64,000 nt of DNA from Streptomyces sp. P9-A4 (GCF_036634195.1 NZ_JAZIFY010000001.1:2366501-2430500), one strand, 5' to 3'; counted from the stretch's first letter, positions 38,582 to 48,347 are shown. The notes: generated from the letters alone by a model not told the origin. Numbers and translations: made by a program.

Positions 38582-39133
38582 TTAGATCCAGTACGCGGGA
38601 TACGTCCGGCCCGTGACGCGGGCGGCTCCGAGGCCGACGGCGACCAGCAGGACGGAGGCGAGGGCGAGAAGGCCGATAAACGACCCGAAGGGCGGCGACT
38701 GGAGGGCGACGATCACGGCGGTGGCCGCGGCGGGCGAGTGCGGGGTGCGGGCCGCCGTCATCACGCCGAGGGCGAGGCCGCCCGCTACGGCGGCGGACCA
38801 GAGGCCCGGCCCCGCGAGGGCCAGGACGGCGAAGCCGGTGAGCGCGGAGAGCAACTGGCCGCCGACGACCGAGCGCGGCTGGGACAGCGGGAGGTCGGGG
38901 GCGCCCGCCACCAGGGCCATGCTCGCCGCCAGCGGCGGGATCAGCAGGGGCAGGTCGAGCGCGGTGCCGACGGCCACCAGGACCAGGAGGGCGGCGACGC
39001 TGCCGACGGTGGAACCGAGCAGCACCCGGAGCCGGGGGCGCGGGGGCGGTCCGGGGCGGGTGTCGGCTCGGGGCGGGGTGGCGGCCGTGGCCGCGGTGGG
39101 CAGGGTGGCTTCGGGGGCCGGGGTGGTGGTCAC
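38582..39133 (-). CDS. HPP family integral membrane protein
   Basis: A 183-residue protein with a GTG start (VTTTPAPEATLPTAA) and four hydrophobic segments. The pattern PRSVVGGQLLSALTGF and ARTPHSPAAATAVIV is that of HPP family membrane proteins. Some family members are linked to nitrite transport in plastids and cyanobacteria. The bacterial role is unclear. The N-terminal ~35 residues are Pro/Ala-rich. Confidence 0.8.
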   Translation of the reverse strand: MTTTPAPEATLPTAATAATPPRADTRPGPPPRPRLRVLLGSTVGSVAALLVLVAVGTALDLPLLIPPLAASMALVAGAPDLPLSQPRSVVGGQLLSALTGFAVLALAGPGLWSAAVAGGLALGVMTAARTPHSPAAATAVIVALQSPPFGSFIGLLALASVLLVAVGLGAARVTGRTYPAYWI

Positions 39134-39198
39134 GTGCGGTCCTCGGGGTGTCGGCGGAGGTGGCTTCGGTAGGGATCGGCGGTTCAGACGGCCGGGGC

Positions 39199-39248
39199 GA
39201 TCGGTGGATCAGGCGGCCGGGTCGATCGGTGGATCAGGCGGCCGGGTC
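39199..39248. repeat. 25-bp tandem repeat spanning a stop codon
   Basis: Two exact copies of a 25-bp unit lie at 39199-39223 and 39224-39248, with a degenerate third copy to the left (39174-39198). The copy at 39224-39248 includes the TGA of the gene at 39234-40136. The second and third copies therefore repeat the coding end and stop codon beyond the gene. Confidence 0.85.
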
Positions 39249-40136
39249 GATCGGCGAGCGGTCCACCGCCGACCAGCGCAGGGGGCTGCCCGCCGGGGTC
39301 TCGACCGTGCGCTCGACCCGGAAGCGGGTGACCCGCCCCTCGGGGCCGTACTCGGTGTGGGCGAGGCCGCTGAGCTGGAGGGTCGTCCCGGTCTCCCAGT
39401 CCAGGAAGAGCAGCCCGGCGCGCCCGTCCGACTCCAGGTTGCCCAGGGTCAGGAACATCGCGTTGCCCGGGTAGTCGCGCCAGGTGAGCTCCCGGGGCGC
39501 TTCGACCCGGACGAAGCCGGGGTTGCCGCCCCGGTGGCTGGTCTCGGCGCCGTCGGGGCCGACGGTGGCGACGAAGAAGGTGTCGGCGGCGCGGACGCGG
39601 CGCACCTGGTCGGCGGTGAGCACCTCGCCGTGCCGCACGGCACCGGTTCCGGGGCCGGCGGGGTCGGAACCGTACCACTCCCGTCGGTGGAGGTACTTCG
39701 GGCAGTTGGAGAAGACCCGCTCGGCCTCGATCACCATCCCGCGCGCGCTGGGCCTGGCGATGCCGTTGAGGCGCATCCGGCGGCGGGTGCGGGGGTCGAG
39801 GGCGAGGGTGCCGACGGCGGTTCCTTCGGCGGTGACGGCCCCGGCGAGCGGGTCGTGGGCGGGAACGCCGCCCGCGACGGAGAGGGTGCGCGGGCCGGTG
39901 GCGCGGACGAAGCCGGGGGCCCCGGCGAGGAGGCTCGACCAGACGCGGCCGGAGCGGTCGGCGGCGCCCAGCAGCAGCATGGGCTGGGCCGCCACGAAGG
40001 CGGCGGCTACGGGCCGGATGCCGGGGGCGATGGAGCGGCCGACGTGGGCGGCGAGGTCGCGGACGCCGAAGCGGCCCTGGAGGGCGAGGGAGCCGGGGTG
40101 GTACGCGGGTCCGGGCTGCGTGTCGTGGGAGCCCAT
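39234..40136 (-). CDS. Pyridoxamine 5'-phosphate oxidase-like flavin-binding protein
   Basis: A 300-residue protein with two split-barrel-like halves: residues ~35-130 and ~165-290 (TFFVATVGPDGAETSHRGGNPGFV; WRDYPGNAMFLTLGNLESDGRAGLLFLD). This matches large PNPOx-like proteins of the general-stress/FMN-binding type rather than true PdxH. The ATG has GGAGGACCCC immediately upstream. It is divergent from the CGNR gene, with three copies of a TTNAGKGGTTAG-type element between them, so it is probably that regulator's target. Confidence 0.78.
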   Translation of the reverse strand: MGSHDTQPGPAYHPGSLALQGRFGVRDLAAHVGRSIAPGIRPVAAAFVAAQPMLLLGAADRSGRVWSSLLAGAPGFVRATGPRTLSVAGGVPAHDPLAGAVTAEGTAVGTLALDPRTRRRMRLNGIARPSARGMVIEAERVFSNCPKYLHRREWYGSDPAGPGTGAVRHGEVLTADQVRRVRAADTFFVATVGPDGAETSHRGGNPGFVRVEAPRELTWRDYPGNAMFLTLGNLESDGRAGLLFLDWETGTTLQLSGLAHTEYGPEGRVTRFRVERTVETPAGSPLRWSAVDRSPIDPAA

Positions 40137-40176
40137 GGGGTCCTCCAGAGGGTGCGGATGCCGGGGCTTCTCCGAG

Positions 40177-40248
40177 CTAACCCCTTAATTCAACTTTAGT
40201 GGTTAGCCAGGAGGGGCGTCAACCGCTCACGTATTCTTGAGGGGTTAG
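40177..40248. promoter_or_regulatory. Triple operator-like element between PNPOx-like and CGNR genes
   Basis: CTAACCCCTTAA (40177-40188), TTTAGTGGTTAG (40195-40206) and TTGAGGGGTTAG (40237-40248) are variants of one motif. The first is inverted relative to the other two. The last copy sits 22 bp before the CGNR start. The arrangement suggests autoregulation and control of the divergent gene. Confidence 0.6.
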
Positions 40249-40269
40249 TTCGCCGAGAAGGGTGCCGCC

Positions 40270-41956
<1,687 letters not shown>

Positions 41957-41969
41957 ACCGTACGACCCC

Positions 41970-42010
41970 CCGGAGGGGCGGTGACCCGTCGCGGGTCGCC
42001 GCCCCTCCGG
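41970..42010 (+). terminator. Hairpin terminator after asd
   Basis: 19-bp stem with one G-U pair (41970-41988 with 41992-42010) and a 3-nt loop, 13 bp past the stop. Confidence 0.85.
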
Positions 42011-42110
42011 CGTGCCCGGGCCCGGATCGCGCCGTGGAAATGTTCCGTGCGCCGCCGAGCCGCCCCGTGGAAGGATGGCCCAAACGTCACGAAACCGAGG
42101 AGTTGACCGG

Positions 42111-44684
42111 GTGCCTGGCACGAACCTGACCCGTGAAGAGGCTCAGCAGCGGGCGGCGCTGCTGACCGTGGACGCGTACGAGGTCGAACTCGACCTCACC
42201 GGCGCGCAGGAGGGCGGCACCTACCGGTCCGTCACCACCGTCCGCTTCGATTCCGCCGAGGCCGGTGCCTCGACCTTCATCGACCTCGTCGCGCCCGCCG
42301 TCCACGAGGTCGTCCTCAACGGCCACGCGCTCGACGTCGCCGCCGCCTTCCGCGACTCGCGGATCGCCCTGGACCGCCTCGTCGCGGGCCGCAACGAGCT
42401 CAAGGTGGTCGCGGACTGCGCGTACACCAACACCGGTGAGGGCCTGCACCGCTTCGTCGACCCGGTCGACGACCAGGCCTATCTGTACACCCAGTTCGAG
42501 GTGCCGGACGCGCGTCGCGTCTTCGCCTCGTTCGAGCAGCCCGACCTCAAGGCGACCTTCCAGTTCACCGTGAAGGCCCCGAGCGGCTGGTCGGTCATCT
42601 CGAACTCGCCGACCCCGAAGCCCGACCAGGACGTGTGGGTCTTCGAGCCGACCCCGCGCATCTCCACGTACATCACGGCCCTGATCGTCGGCCCGTACCA
42701 CTCGGTGCACTCGACGTACGAGAAGGACGGCCAGACCGTCCCGCTCGGCATCTACTGCCGTCCCTCGCTCGCCGAGTTCCTCGACGCGGACCACATCTTC
42801 GACGTGACCCGCCAGGGCTTCGACTGGTTCCAGGAGAAGTTCGCGTACGACTACCCGTTCGCGAAGTACGACCAGCTCTTCGTGCCCGAGTTCAACGCGG
42901 GCGCGATGGAGAACGCGGGCGCGGTCACCATCCGCGACCAGTACGTCTTCCGCTCGAAGGTGACGGACGCGGCGTACGAGCGGCGCGCCGAGACCATCCT
43001 GCACGAGCTGGCCCACATGTGGTTCGGCGACCTCGTGACCATGGAGTGGTGGAACGACCTCTGGCTGAACGAGTCGTTCGCCACCTTCACCTCGGTCGCC
43101 TGCCAGGCCTCGGTGCCCGGCACCCGCTGGCCGAACGCCTGGACCACCTTCGCCAACGCGGAGAAGACCTGGGCCTACCGCCAGGACCAGCTGCCGTCGA
43201 CGCACCCGATCATGGCGGAGATCAACGACCTGGAGGACGTGCTCGTCAACTTCGACGGGATCACGTACGCCAAGGGCGCGAGCGTGCTCAAGCAGCTCGT
43301 CGCCTACGTCGGCGAGGACGAGTTCTTCAAGGGCGTCCAGGCCTACTTCCAGGCGCACGCCTTCGGCAACACCCGCCTCTCCGACCTCCTCGGCGCCCTT
43401 GAGGAGACCTCGGGCCGCGACCTCAAGACCTGGTCGAAGGCATGGCTGGAGACCGCCGGCATCAACATCCTCCGCCCGGAGATCGAGACCGACGAGAACG
43501 GCTCCATCACCGCCTTCGCCGTCAGGCAGGAGGCCCCGGCACTGCCCGCCGGCGCCAAGGGCGAGGCCGTGCTGCGCCCGCACCGGATCGCGATCGGCTT
43601 CTACGACCTCGACGCGGCCGGCAAGCTGGTCCGCACCGAGCGCCTCGAACTCGACATCGAGGCCGCCGAGCTGACCGCCGTACCGCAGCTCCTCGGCAAG
43701 TCCCGCCCGGCGGTCGTCCTCCTCAACGACGACGACCTGTCGTACGCCAAGGTCCGCCTCGACGAGGTGTCCCTCAAGAACGTCACCGCGCACCTCGGCG
43801 ACTTCGCCGAGTCGCTGCCGCGCGCCCTGTGCTGGGCCTCGGCCTGGGACATGACCCGCGACGGCGAGCTGGCCACCCGCGACTACCTGGACCTGGTGCT
43901 CTCGGGCATCGCCAAGGAGTCCGACATCGGTGTGGTCCAGTCGCTCCAGGGCCAGGTCAAGGCGGCCCTCGACCTGTACGCGGCGCCGGAGTTCCGGACC
44001 ACCGGCCTGGCCCGCTGGGGCGCCTTCGCCCAGGAGCAGCTGCGTGCCGCCGCGGGCGGCAGCGACCACCAGCTGGCGTGGGCGCGGGCCTTCGCGGCGA
44101 CCTCCCGTACGGACGCGGAGCTCGACGTGCTCGCCGGGCTGCTCGACGGCTCCGTGGTGATCGAGGGCCTGGCCGTCGACACCGAGCTGCGCTGGGCGTT
44201 CGTGCAGCGGCTCGCGGCCACCGGCCGCTTCGACGAGGCGGAGATCGCCGCCGAGCTGGAGCGCGACCGTACGGCGGCGGGCGAGCGGCACGCGGCGACC
44301 GCGCGCGCGGCCCGTCCGGCGGAGGCGGCGAAGGCGGAGGCCTGGGCATCGGTCGTCGAGGACGACAAGCTGGCCAACGCCGTGCAGGAGGCCGTCATCG
44401 GCGGCTTCGTCCAGTCCGACCAGCGCGAGCTGCTCACCCCGTACACAGCGAAGTACTTCGCGTCGATCAAGGGCGTCGCGGAGACCCGCAGCCACGAGAT
44501 GATCCAGCAGATCGTGGTCGGCCTCTACCCGGCGCTCCAGGTCTCGCAGGAGACCCTGGACGCCACGGACGCGTGGATCGCCGAGAACGACCCGGTCCCG
44601 GCGCTGCGGCGCATGGTGACGGAGTGCCGCGCGGGCGTCGAGCGCGCCCTGAGGGCACAGGCGGCGGACGCGGCCGCGAAGTAG
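42111..44684 (+). CDS. pepN: Aminopeptidase N (M1 family), copy 2
   Basis: An 857-residue protein started at the GTG (VPGTNLTREEAQQRAALL) with GAGGAG 8 nt upstream. It has GAMEN, the zinc motif HELAHMWFGD and Glu in LNESFAT. It is alignable with copy 1 over its whole length, including the start (VPGxNLxRxEAxxRAALL). I recall a Streptomyces pepN in the SigR regulon, but no GGGAAT-N18-CGTT is seen here. Confidence 0.95.
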   Translation: MPGTNLTREEAQQRAALLTVDAYEVELDLTGAQEGGTYRSVTTVRFDSAEAGASTFIDLVAPAVHEVVLNGHALDVAAAFRDSRIALDRLVAGRNELKVVADCAYTNTGEGLHRFVDPVDDQAYLYTQFEVPDARRVFASFEQPDLKATFQFTVKAPSGWSVISNSPTPKPDQDVWVFEPTPRISTYITALIVGPYHSVHSTYEKDGQTVPLGIYCRPSLAEFLDADHIFDVTRQGFDWFQEKFAYDYPFAKYDQLFVPEFNAGAMENAGAVTIRDQYVFRSKVTDAAYERRAETILHELAHMWFGDLVTMEWWNDLWLNESFATFTSVACQASVPGTRWPNAWTTFANAEKTWAYRQDQLPSTHPIMAEINDLEDVLVNFDGITYAKGASVLKQLVAYVGEDEFFKGVQAYFQAHAFGNTRLSDLLGALEETSGRDLKTWSKAWLETAGINILRPEIETDENGSITAFAVRQEAPALPAGAKGEAVLRPHRIAIGFYDLDAAGKLVRTERLELDIEAAELTAVPQLLGKSRPAVVLLNDDDLSYAKVRLDEVSLKNVTAHLGDFAESLPRALCWASAWDMTRDGELATRDYLDLVLSGIAKESDIGVVQSLQGQVKAALDLYAAPEFRTTGLARWGAFAQEQLRAAAGGSDHQLAWARAFAATSRTDAELDVLAGLLDGSVVIEGLAVDTELRWAFVQRLAATGRFDEAEIAAELERDRTAAGERHAATARAARPAEAAKAEAWASVVEDDKLANAVQEAVIGGFVQSDQRELLTPYTAKYFASIKGVAETRSHEMIQQIVVGLYPALQVSQETLDATDAWIAENDPVPALRRMVTECRAGVERALRAQAADAAAK

Positions 44685-44703
44685 TCCGGCAGGCCGTACG
44701 AAA

Positions 44704-44737
44704 GAAGGGGCGCCCTCCCCCGTGGGGGCGCCCCTTC
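44704..44737. terminator. Bidirectional hairpin terminator (pepN copy 2/allantoicase)
   Basis: Perfect 12-bp stem (44704-44715 with 44726-44737) with a 10-nt loop, between two convergent genes. Confidence 0.85.
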
Positions 44738-44815
44738 CTCGTGCGTGGAGTCCGCCCGGCGGGCGGGCGTCGGCGCGCGGCCGCTCCGCCGGGCGGAAGT
44801 GTGCGGGTCCTTCGC

Positions 44816-45940
44816 TCAGCCGCCCAGGCGGGCGAACCCGGCGCGGAGGTCGGCCGCGCCCTGCTCCGTCAGCGCCCCGTGCAGCCGCATCCGGGCCACG
44901 CCGCCGTCGGGGAAGGCGTCGAGGCGGACGTGGGTGACGACGGCCTGCGCGGGCAGCTTGAAGCGGTGCAGGGTGTCGGGCTGGAGCCGGGTCCGGGGGA
45001 TGATCTCGAACCACTCGCCCGTCTCGCCGTTGCGGCCCTGGAGGGCGATCCAGCCGGCCGAGTTGCCCTTGAGGTAGGCGGTGTCGATCTCGACGGCGCG
45101 GACGGCGCCCTGCGCGGCGAGCCGGAAGCGCACCCAGTCGTTGGTGCCGCGCACCCGGCGGCGGCGGTTCTCCCAGCCGTCGTCCATCTTGCGGGAGGTG
45201 CCGGGCAGGATGATCTGGGTCGGCGAGGAGTAGAACTTGTCCGAGGCGTCCTCGTACGAACCGCCGTTGAGCACGGAGATCAGGTCGAGGGTGCCGAGCA
45301 GCTCCAGCCACTCGGGGTCGGGCACGACCTCGCCGTGGACGCGGAGGCGGGCGATGCCGCCGTCGGGGTGCTGGCAGACGCGGAGGTGGGTCCAGCGGCG
45401 CTCGGCGTCGATGGTGAACCCGTTGGCGGCGTGGCCGCGCACGGGGGTCGGCGGGACCAGCTCCTCCCACTTCGCGTCGAGCAGTTCCCCGGGGCTGGGC
45501 GAACCCTCCACGGCGGCGGCCTGGATGCTGACCCGCTGCGGGTAGTTGCCGCGGAAGTGGGCGGTGTCGACGACGATCCCGCGGATCACGCCGGGGGCGC
45601 CGAGCCGGACGATCGCCCAGTCGTGGTCCTCGGGGGCCGGGAAGACGTTCTCGGCGTCCGCGCCGCGGCGGCGGCGGGTCTCCCAGCCGTCCATGATCTT
45701 GCCCTTGTGGCCGAAGTGCTCCGGGTCGAAGACGGCGCGCTCGCGGACGAGGAGGTTCTCGCGCTCGGCGAAGAACTCGTCGTTCGCGGCGACGACCCCG
45801 GCGCCGAGGCGGCGGTCGGCGAGGTCGACCAGCTCGGTGAAGGGGAAGTCACCGGTGCGGTAGTCGGCGTACGGGTCGCCTCCGGAGTAGGGGGCGGCGT
45901 CGTTGGCGTGCGGGTCCTGGTTCACGTCGAGGCTGCTCAT
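44816..45940 (-). CDS. alc: Allantoicase
   Basis: A 374-residue protein started at the ATG giving MSSLDVNQDPHANDAAPY, with GGAGGAAG 7-8 nt upstream. It consists of two repeated jelly-roll allantoicase domains. The repeat is visible as KIMDGWETRRRR in the first half and KMDDGWENRRRR in the second, with WVRFRLAAQGAVRAVEIDTAYLKGN matching WAIVRLGAPGVIRGIVVDTAHFRGN. The enzyme hydrolyses allantoate to ureidoglycolate and urea. Allantoinase and the ureidoglycolate genes are absent from the window. The gene has a promoter-like module at 45971-46015. Confidence 0.93.
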   Translation of the reverse strand: MSSLDVNQDPHANDAAPYSGGDPYADYRTGDFPFTELVDLADRRLGAGVVAANDEFFAERENLLVRERAVFDPEHFGHKGKIMDGWETRRRRGADAENVFPAPEDHDWAIVRLGAPGVIRGIVVDTAHFRGNYPQRVSIQAAAVEGSPSPGELLDAKWEELVPPTPVRGHAANGFTIDAERRWTHLRVCQHPDGGIARLRVHGEVVPDPEWLELLGTLDLISVLNGGSYEDASDKFYSSPTQIILPGTSRKMDDGWENRRRRVRGTNDWVRFRLAAQGAVRAVEIDTAYLKGNSAGWIALQGRNGETGEWFEIIPRTRLQPDTLHRFKLPAQAVVTHVRLDAFPDGGVARMRLHGALTEQGAADLRAGFARLGG

Positions 45941-45970
45941 GGGACGAGCTTCCTCCGGTCGGGACACCCC

Positions 45971-46015
45971 GGTCCATCGAATGTTTTCGACGATACTGTT
46001 CAGCTCTGCTGAACG
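45971..46015 (-). promoter_or_regulatory. 45-bp promoter-like module upstream of alc (module A)
   Basis: On the minus strand this reads CGTTCAG-N5-CTGAA-N17-TTCGATGGACC. It contains the palindrome GTTCAG-N5-CTGAAC (45998-46014) and an inverted repeat TCGAA-N4-TTCGA (45978-45991). It ends 31 bp before the alc ATG and overlaps the last codons and stop of the lysR gene. The same module, with the same spacing, recurs at 47275-47319. Confidence 0.6.
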
Positions 46016-46926
46016 GTCTTCCGGGCCGCCGCCGCCTGCCGGAGCGCCGCGAGCACCCGCGCCACCCCCGGACCCTCCGCCGCCCCGCGCCGTACCGCCG
46101 CGACCACATGGCGGCGCGGCTGGTCGGCGGAGAGGACCCGCATCACGACGCCGGTGCCGCCGGGGCGTTCCGCCGAGGCCATCCGGGGCACCAGGGCGAT
46201 GCCCATCCCGGCCTCGACCATGGCGAGGATCGCGGTCCAGCCGGAGGCGCTGTGGGCCTGCTCGGGGACGAATCCGGCGGCCTCGCAGGCGGCCGTGGTG
46301 ATCTCCGACCAGGGCCCCGAGCCGCCGAAGATCCAGGGTTCGGCGGCGAGGTCGGCGAGCCGGAGTCCCGGCGCGTCGGCGTGCGGATGTCCGGCGGGCA
46401 GGGCCACGTCGAGCGGGTCGGCGAGCAGTGGCACCCGGCTGAACTTGGGGTCGCGGGCGGAGGGGGCGTGCGCGGCGAGCGAGAGCGCCAGATCGACCTC
46501 GGCGGCCGAGAGCAGCTCGTACGCCTCCGCCGCCTCGGCCTCCGTGATCCGGACGTCGAGCCCGGGGTGCGCGGTGCGGAGCTGCCGTACGGCGGGTACG
46601 ACGAGGGCGGTGACGGAGGTCGAGAAGGCCGCGACCCGCACCTGGCCGGCCTCGCCCCGCAGATATCCGTCGAGTTCGGCGTCGGCGCGCTCCAGCTGGG
46701 CGAACACCACCTCGGCGTGTCGCAGCACCAGATGGGCGGCGTCGGTGAGCCGGACGCGCCGGCCCTGGGCCTCCAGGAGCCGCACCCCGAGCTGTTTGGC
46801 GAGGTTGGTGAGCTGCTGCGACACGGCCGAGGGGGTCATGAGCAGGGCCTCCGCGGTCGCGGTGACGGTGCCGCGGTCACGGAGGGTGCGGAGGATCTGG
46901 AGCTTCTTGATGTCCCACTCGGTCAT
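46000..46926 (-). CDS. LysR-family transcriptional regulator
   Basis: A 308-residue protein started at the ATG giving MTEWDIKKLQILRTLRDRG; an ATG 12 bp upstream is possible, and neither has a clear Shine-Dalgarno sequence. The N-terminal winged helix (TVTATAEALLMTPSAVSQQLTNLAKQ) is followed by a LysR substrate-binding domain. The stop codon lies inside the GTTCAG-N5-CTGAAC palindrome upstream of alc, which makes alc a plausible target. Its start abuts the truncated EamA remnant, so its original divergent partner appears to have been destroyed. Confidence 0.9.
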   Translation of the reverse strand: MTEWDIKKLQILRTLRDRGTVTATAEALLMTPSAVSQQLTNLAKQLGVRLLEAQGRRVRLTDAAHLVLRHAEVVFAQLERADAELDGYLRGEAGQVRVAAFSTSVTALVVPAVRQLRTAHPGLDVRITEAEAAEAYELLSAAEVDLALSLAAHAPSARDPKFSRVPLLADPLDVALPAGHPHADAPGLRLADLAAEPWIFGGSGPWSEITTAACEAAGFVPEQAHSASGWTAILAMVEAGMGIALVPRMASAERPGGTGVVMRVLSADQPRRHVVAAVRRGAAEGPGVARVLAALRQAAAARKTVQQS

Positions 46927-46972
46927 GGGGCGCAACATATCCGGCCCCGCCTACCGGGCCGAGCTCAGTCTC

Positions 46973-47243
46973 GCGGGCGGCGAGCGGGGCGACGGCGACG
47001 AGGGCGACGATCCAGCGCCAGAAGGCGGCCTGCACCGGGGGGACGGTGTCATGGAGGGCGCGGGCGACGACGAAGCTGCCGGACCGGACGACGGTGGCGA
47101 GCGGGGCGAGGAGCACGCCGAGGCCGGCGCCCTTGACGGGTGCCGGCCTCTCGGGGGCTGCGGTGGTGGTGCCGCTCGTATCGGTGCCGGGTATCGGTGA
47201 TGTCCGGGGCCGCGGTCGGGTGGCGGGCGGTGGTCGGCTTCAT
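46973..47243 (-). pseudogene. Truncated, frameshifted EamA/DMT transporter remnant
   Basis: On the minus strand an ATG at 47241-47243 begins MKPTTARHPTAAPDITDT. After a likely 1-nt insertion in the C-run near 47190 the frame shifts. It then continues as GTTTAAPERPAPVKGAGLG, LLAPLATVVRSGSFVVARAL and PPVQAAFWRWIVALVAVAPL. That is the first membrane helix and second helix of an EamA (RhaT-type) transporter. Similarity stops at AAR (~46973), where the sequence runs into the region before lysR. Intact members have ~300 residues, so about three quarters is missing. Confidence 0.75.
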
Positions 47244-47248
47244 GCCGC

Positions 47249-48202
47249 CTACCGTCGCACCGCCGAAACATCCAGGTCCATCGAAACTTCCTGGCCATTC
47301 TTTTCAGTCGAACTGAACGATTCCACCGGCGCCGCCGGGGCCTTGGCGGTACGGGGGCTCAGCTGGCCCGCCAGCGTGGCGCCGAAGGCGATCGTCATGC
47401 CGAGCACCTGCACCGGGCCGAGGGCCTGGCCGAGCGCCACCCAGCCGATGACGGCCGCGGTGATCGGCGAGAGCGGGCCGAGGAGGGTGGCCGAGGAGGC
47501 GCTCAGCCGCTCGATGCCGCGGAACCAGAGGAAGTACGAGATCGCGGTGTTGCCGAAGGCGAGGTAGGCGTAGCCGGCCAGGTTGGTGCCGGTCAGGGCC
47601 GGCGGGGCGCCCTCGATCAGGAAGGCGATGGGCAGGATGACCAGGCCGCCCGCGGTGAGCTGCCAGCCGGTGAGCGCGAGGGCGCCGACGCCCTCGGGGC
47701 GGCCCCAGCGCTTGGTGAAGACGATGCCGGCGGACATCGAGAGCGAGGAGAGCAGTCCGGCGAACACGCCGACCAGATCGAACCCGGCCCCGGCCTTGAG
47801 GACGACGAGGCTGACGCCGAAGGCGGCGGCGACGGCGGTGAGCAGGGTCTTCACCGTGGGCTTCTCGCCGAGGAAGAGGGCGGCGAGGCCGACGACGAAG
47901 AGCGGGCCGACGGAACCGACGACGGCGGCGACACCGCCGGGGAGCCGGTAGGCGGCGAGGAAGAGCAGCGGGAAGAAGGCGCCGATGTTGAGGGCGCCGA
48001 GGACGGCCGCCTTCCACCACCAGGCGCCCCGCGGGAGCTTGCGGGTGAGGGCGAGGAGCAGGAGACCGGCGGGCAGGGCGCGCATCAGACTGGTGAAGAG
48101 CGGCCGGTCGGGCGGCAGGAACTCCGTGGTGACGAAGTAGGTGGAGCCCCAGGAGATCGGGGCGAGGGCGGTCAGTGCGACGACGGCTGCCTTGCGGGAC
48201 AT
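47249..48202 (-). CDS. EamA/DMT-superfamily drug/metabolite exporter
   Basis: A 317-residue protein with ten membrane helices in two EamA repeats (APISWGSTYFVTTEF; and the second half from SSLSMSAGIVFTKRW). It probably exports a small metabolite or toxic compound. The C-terminal ~25 residues (VESFSSTEKNGQEVSMDLD...) are unlike a normal EamA tail and are encoded by module B. The true end may once have been elsewhere. It is divergent from marR, a frequent repressor-exporter pair. Confidence 0.88.
   Translation of the reverse strand: MSRKAAVVALTALAPISWGSTYFVTTEFLPPDRPLFTSLMRALPAGLLLLALTRKLPRGAWWWKAAVLGALNIGAFFPLLFLAAYRLPGGVAAVVGSVGPLFVVGLAALFLGEKPTVKTLLTAVAAAFGVSLVVLKAGAGFDLVGVFAGLLSSLSMSAGIVFTKRWGRPEGVGALALTGWQLTAGGLVILPIAFLIEGAPPALTGTNLAGYAYLAFGNTAISYFLWFRGIERLSASSATLLGPLSPITAAVIGWVALGQALGPVQVLGMTIAFGATLAGQLSPRTAKAPAAPVESFSSTEKNGQEVSMDLDVSAVRR
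47275..47319 (-). promoter_or_regulatory. 45-bp promoter-like module (module B)
   Basis: On the minus strand this reads CGTTCAG-N5-CTGAA-N17-TTCGATGGACC, the same elements and spacing as module A. It ends 32 bp before the ATG of the broken EamA remnant, so it looks like that gene's former promoter. It now lies inside the 3' end of the intact EamA gene. Confidence 0.55.
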
Positions 48203-48276
48203 GGCGGGTTCCCCCCTGATGCGATGCGGCGGCGCCGGCTCCCCGATGGGCGCCGGACTGGCTTGGCAGTAATTAA

Positions 48277-48304
48277 CTTAGCACTAAGCTACTTACTTGC
48301 AAGT
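48277..48304. promoter_or_regulatory. Candidate MarR operator in the EamA/marR intergenic region
   Basis: CTTAG-CA-CTAAG (48277-48288) and the palindrome ACTTGCAAGT (48295-48304) lie side by side in an AT-richer island between the divergent exporter and marR genes. Inverted repeats of this size are typical MarR-family sites. They would allow control of both promoters. Confidence 0.6.
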
Positions 48305-48347
48305 GGCTTTCTTGCCATCGAGTCACGCGGAAGAGGAGACTGCTCGC

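Noticed and set aside
42000..42111. SigR promoter before pepN copy 2
   Set aside because: GGAAAT and GGAAG occur, but no CGTT or GTT lies 18-19 nt downstream of either.
42087..45470. Long (1127-codon) minus-strand frame over pepN copy 2
   Set aside because: Antisense shadow; pepN and alc account for the region.
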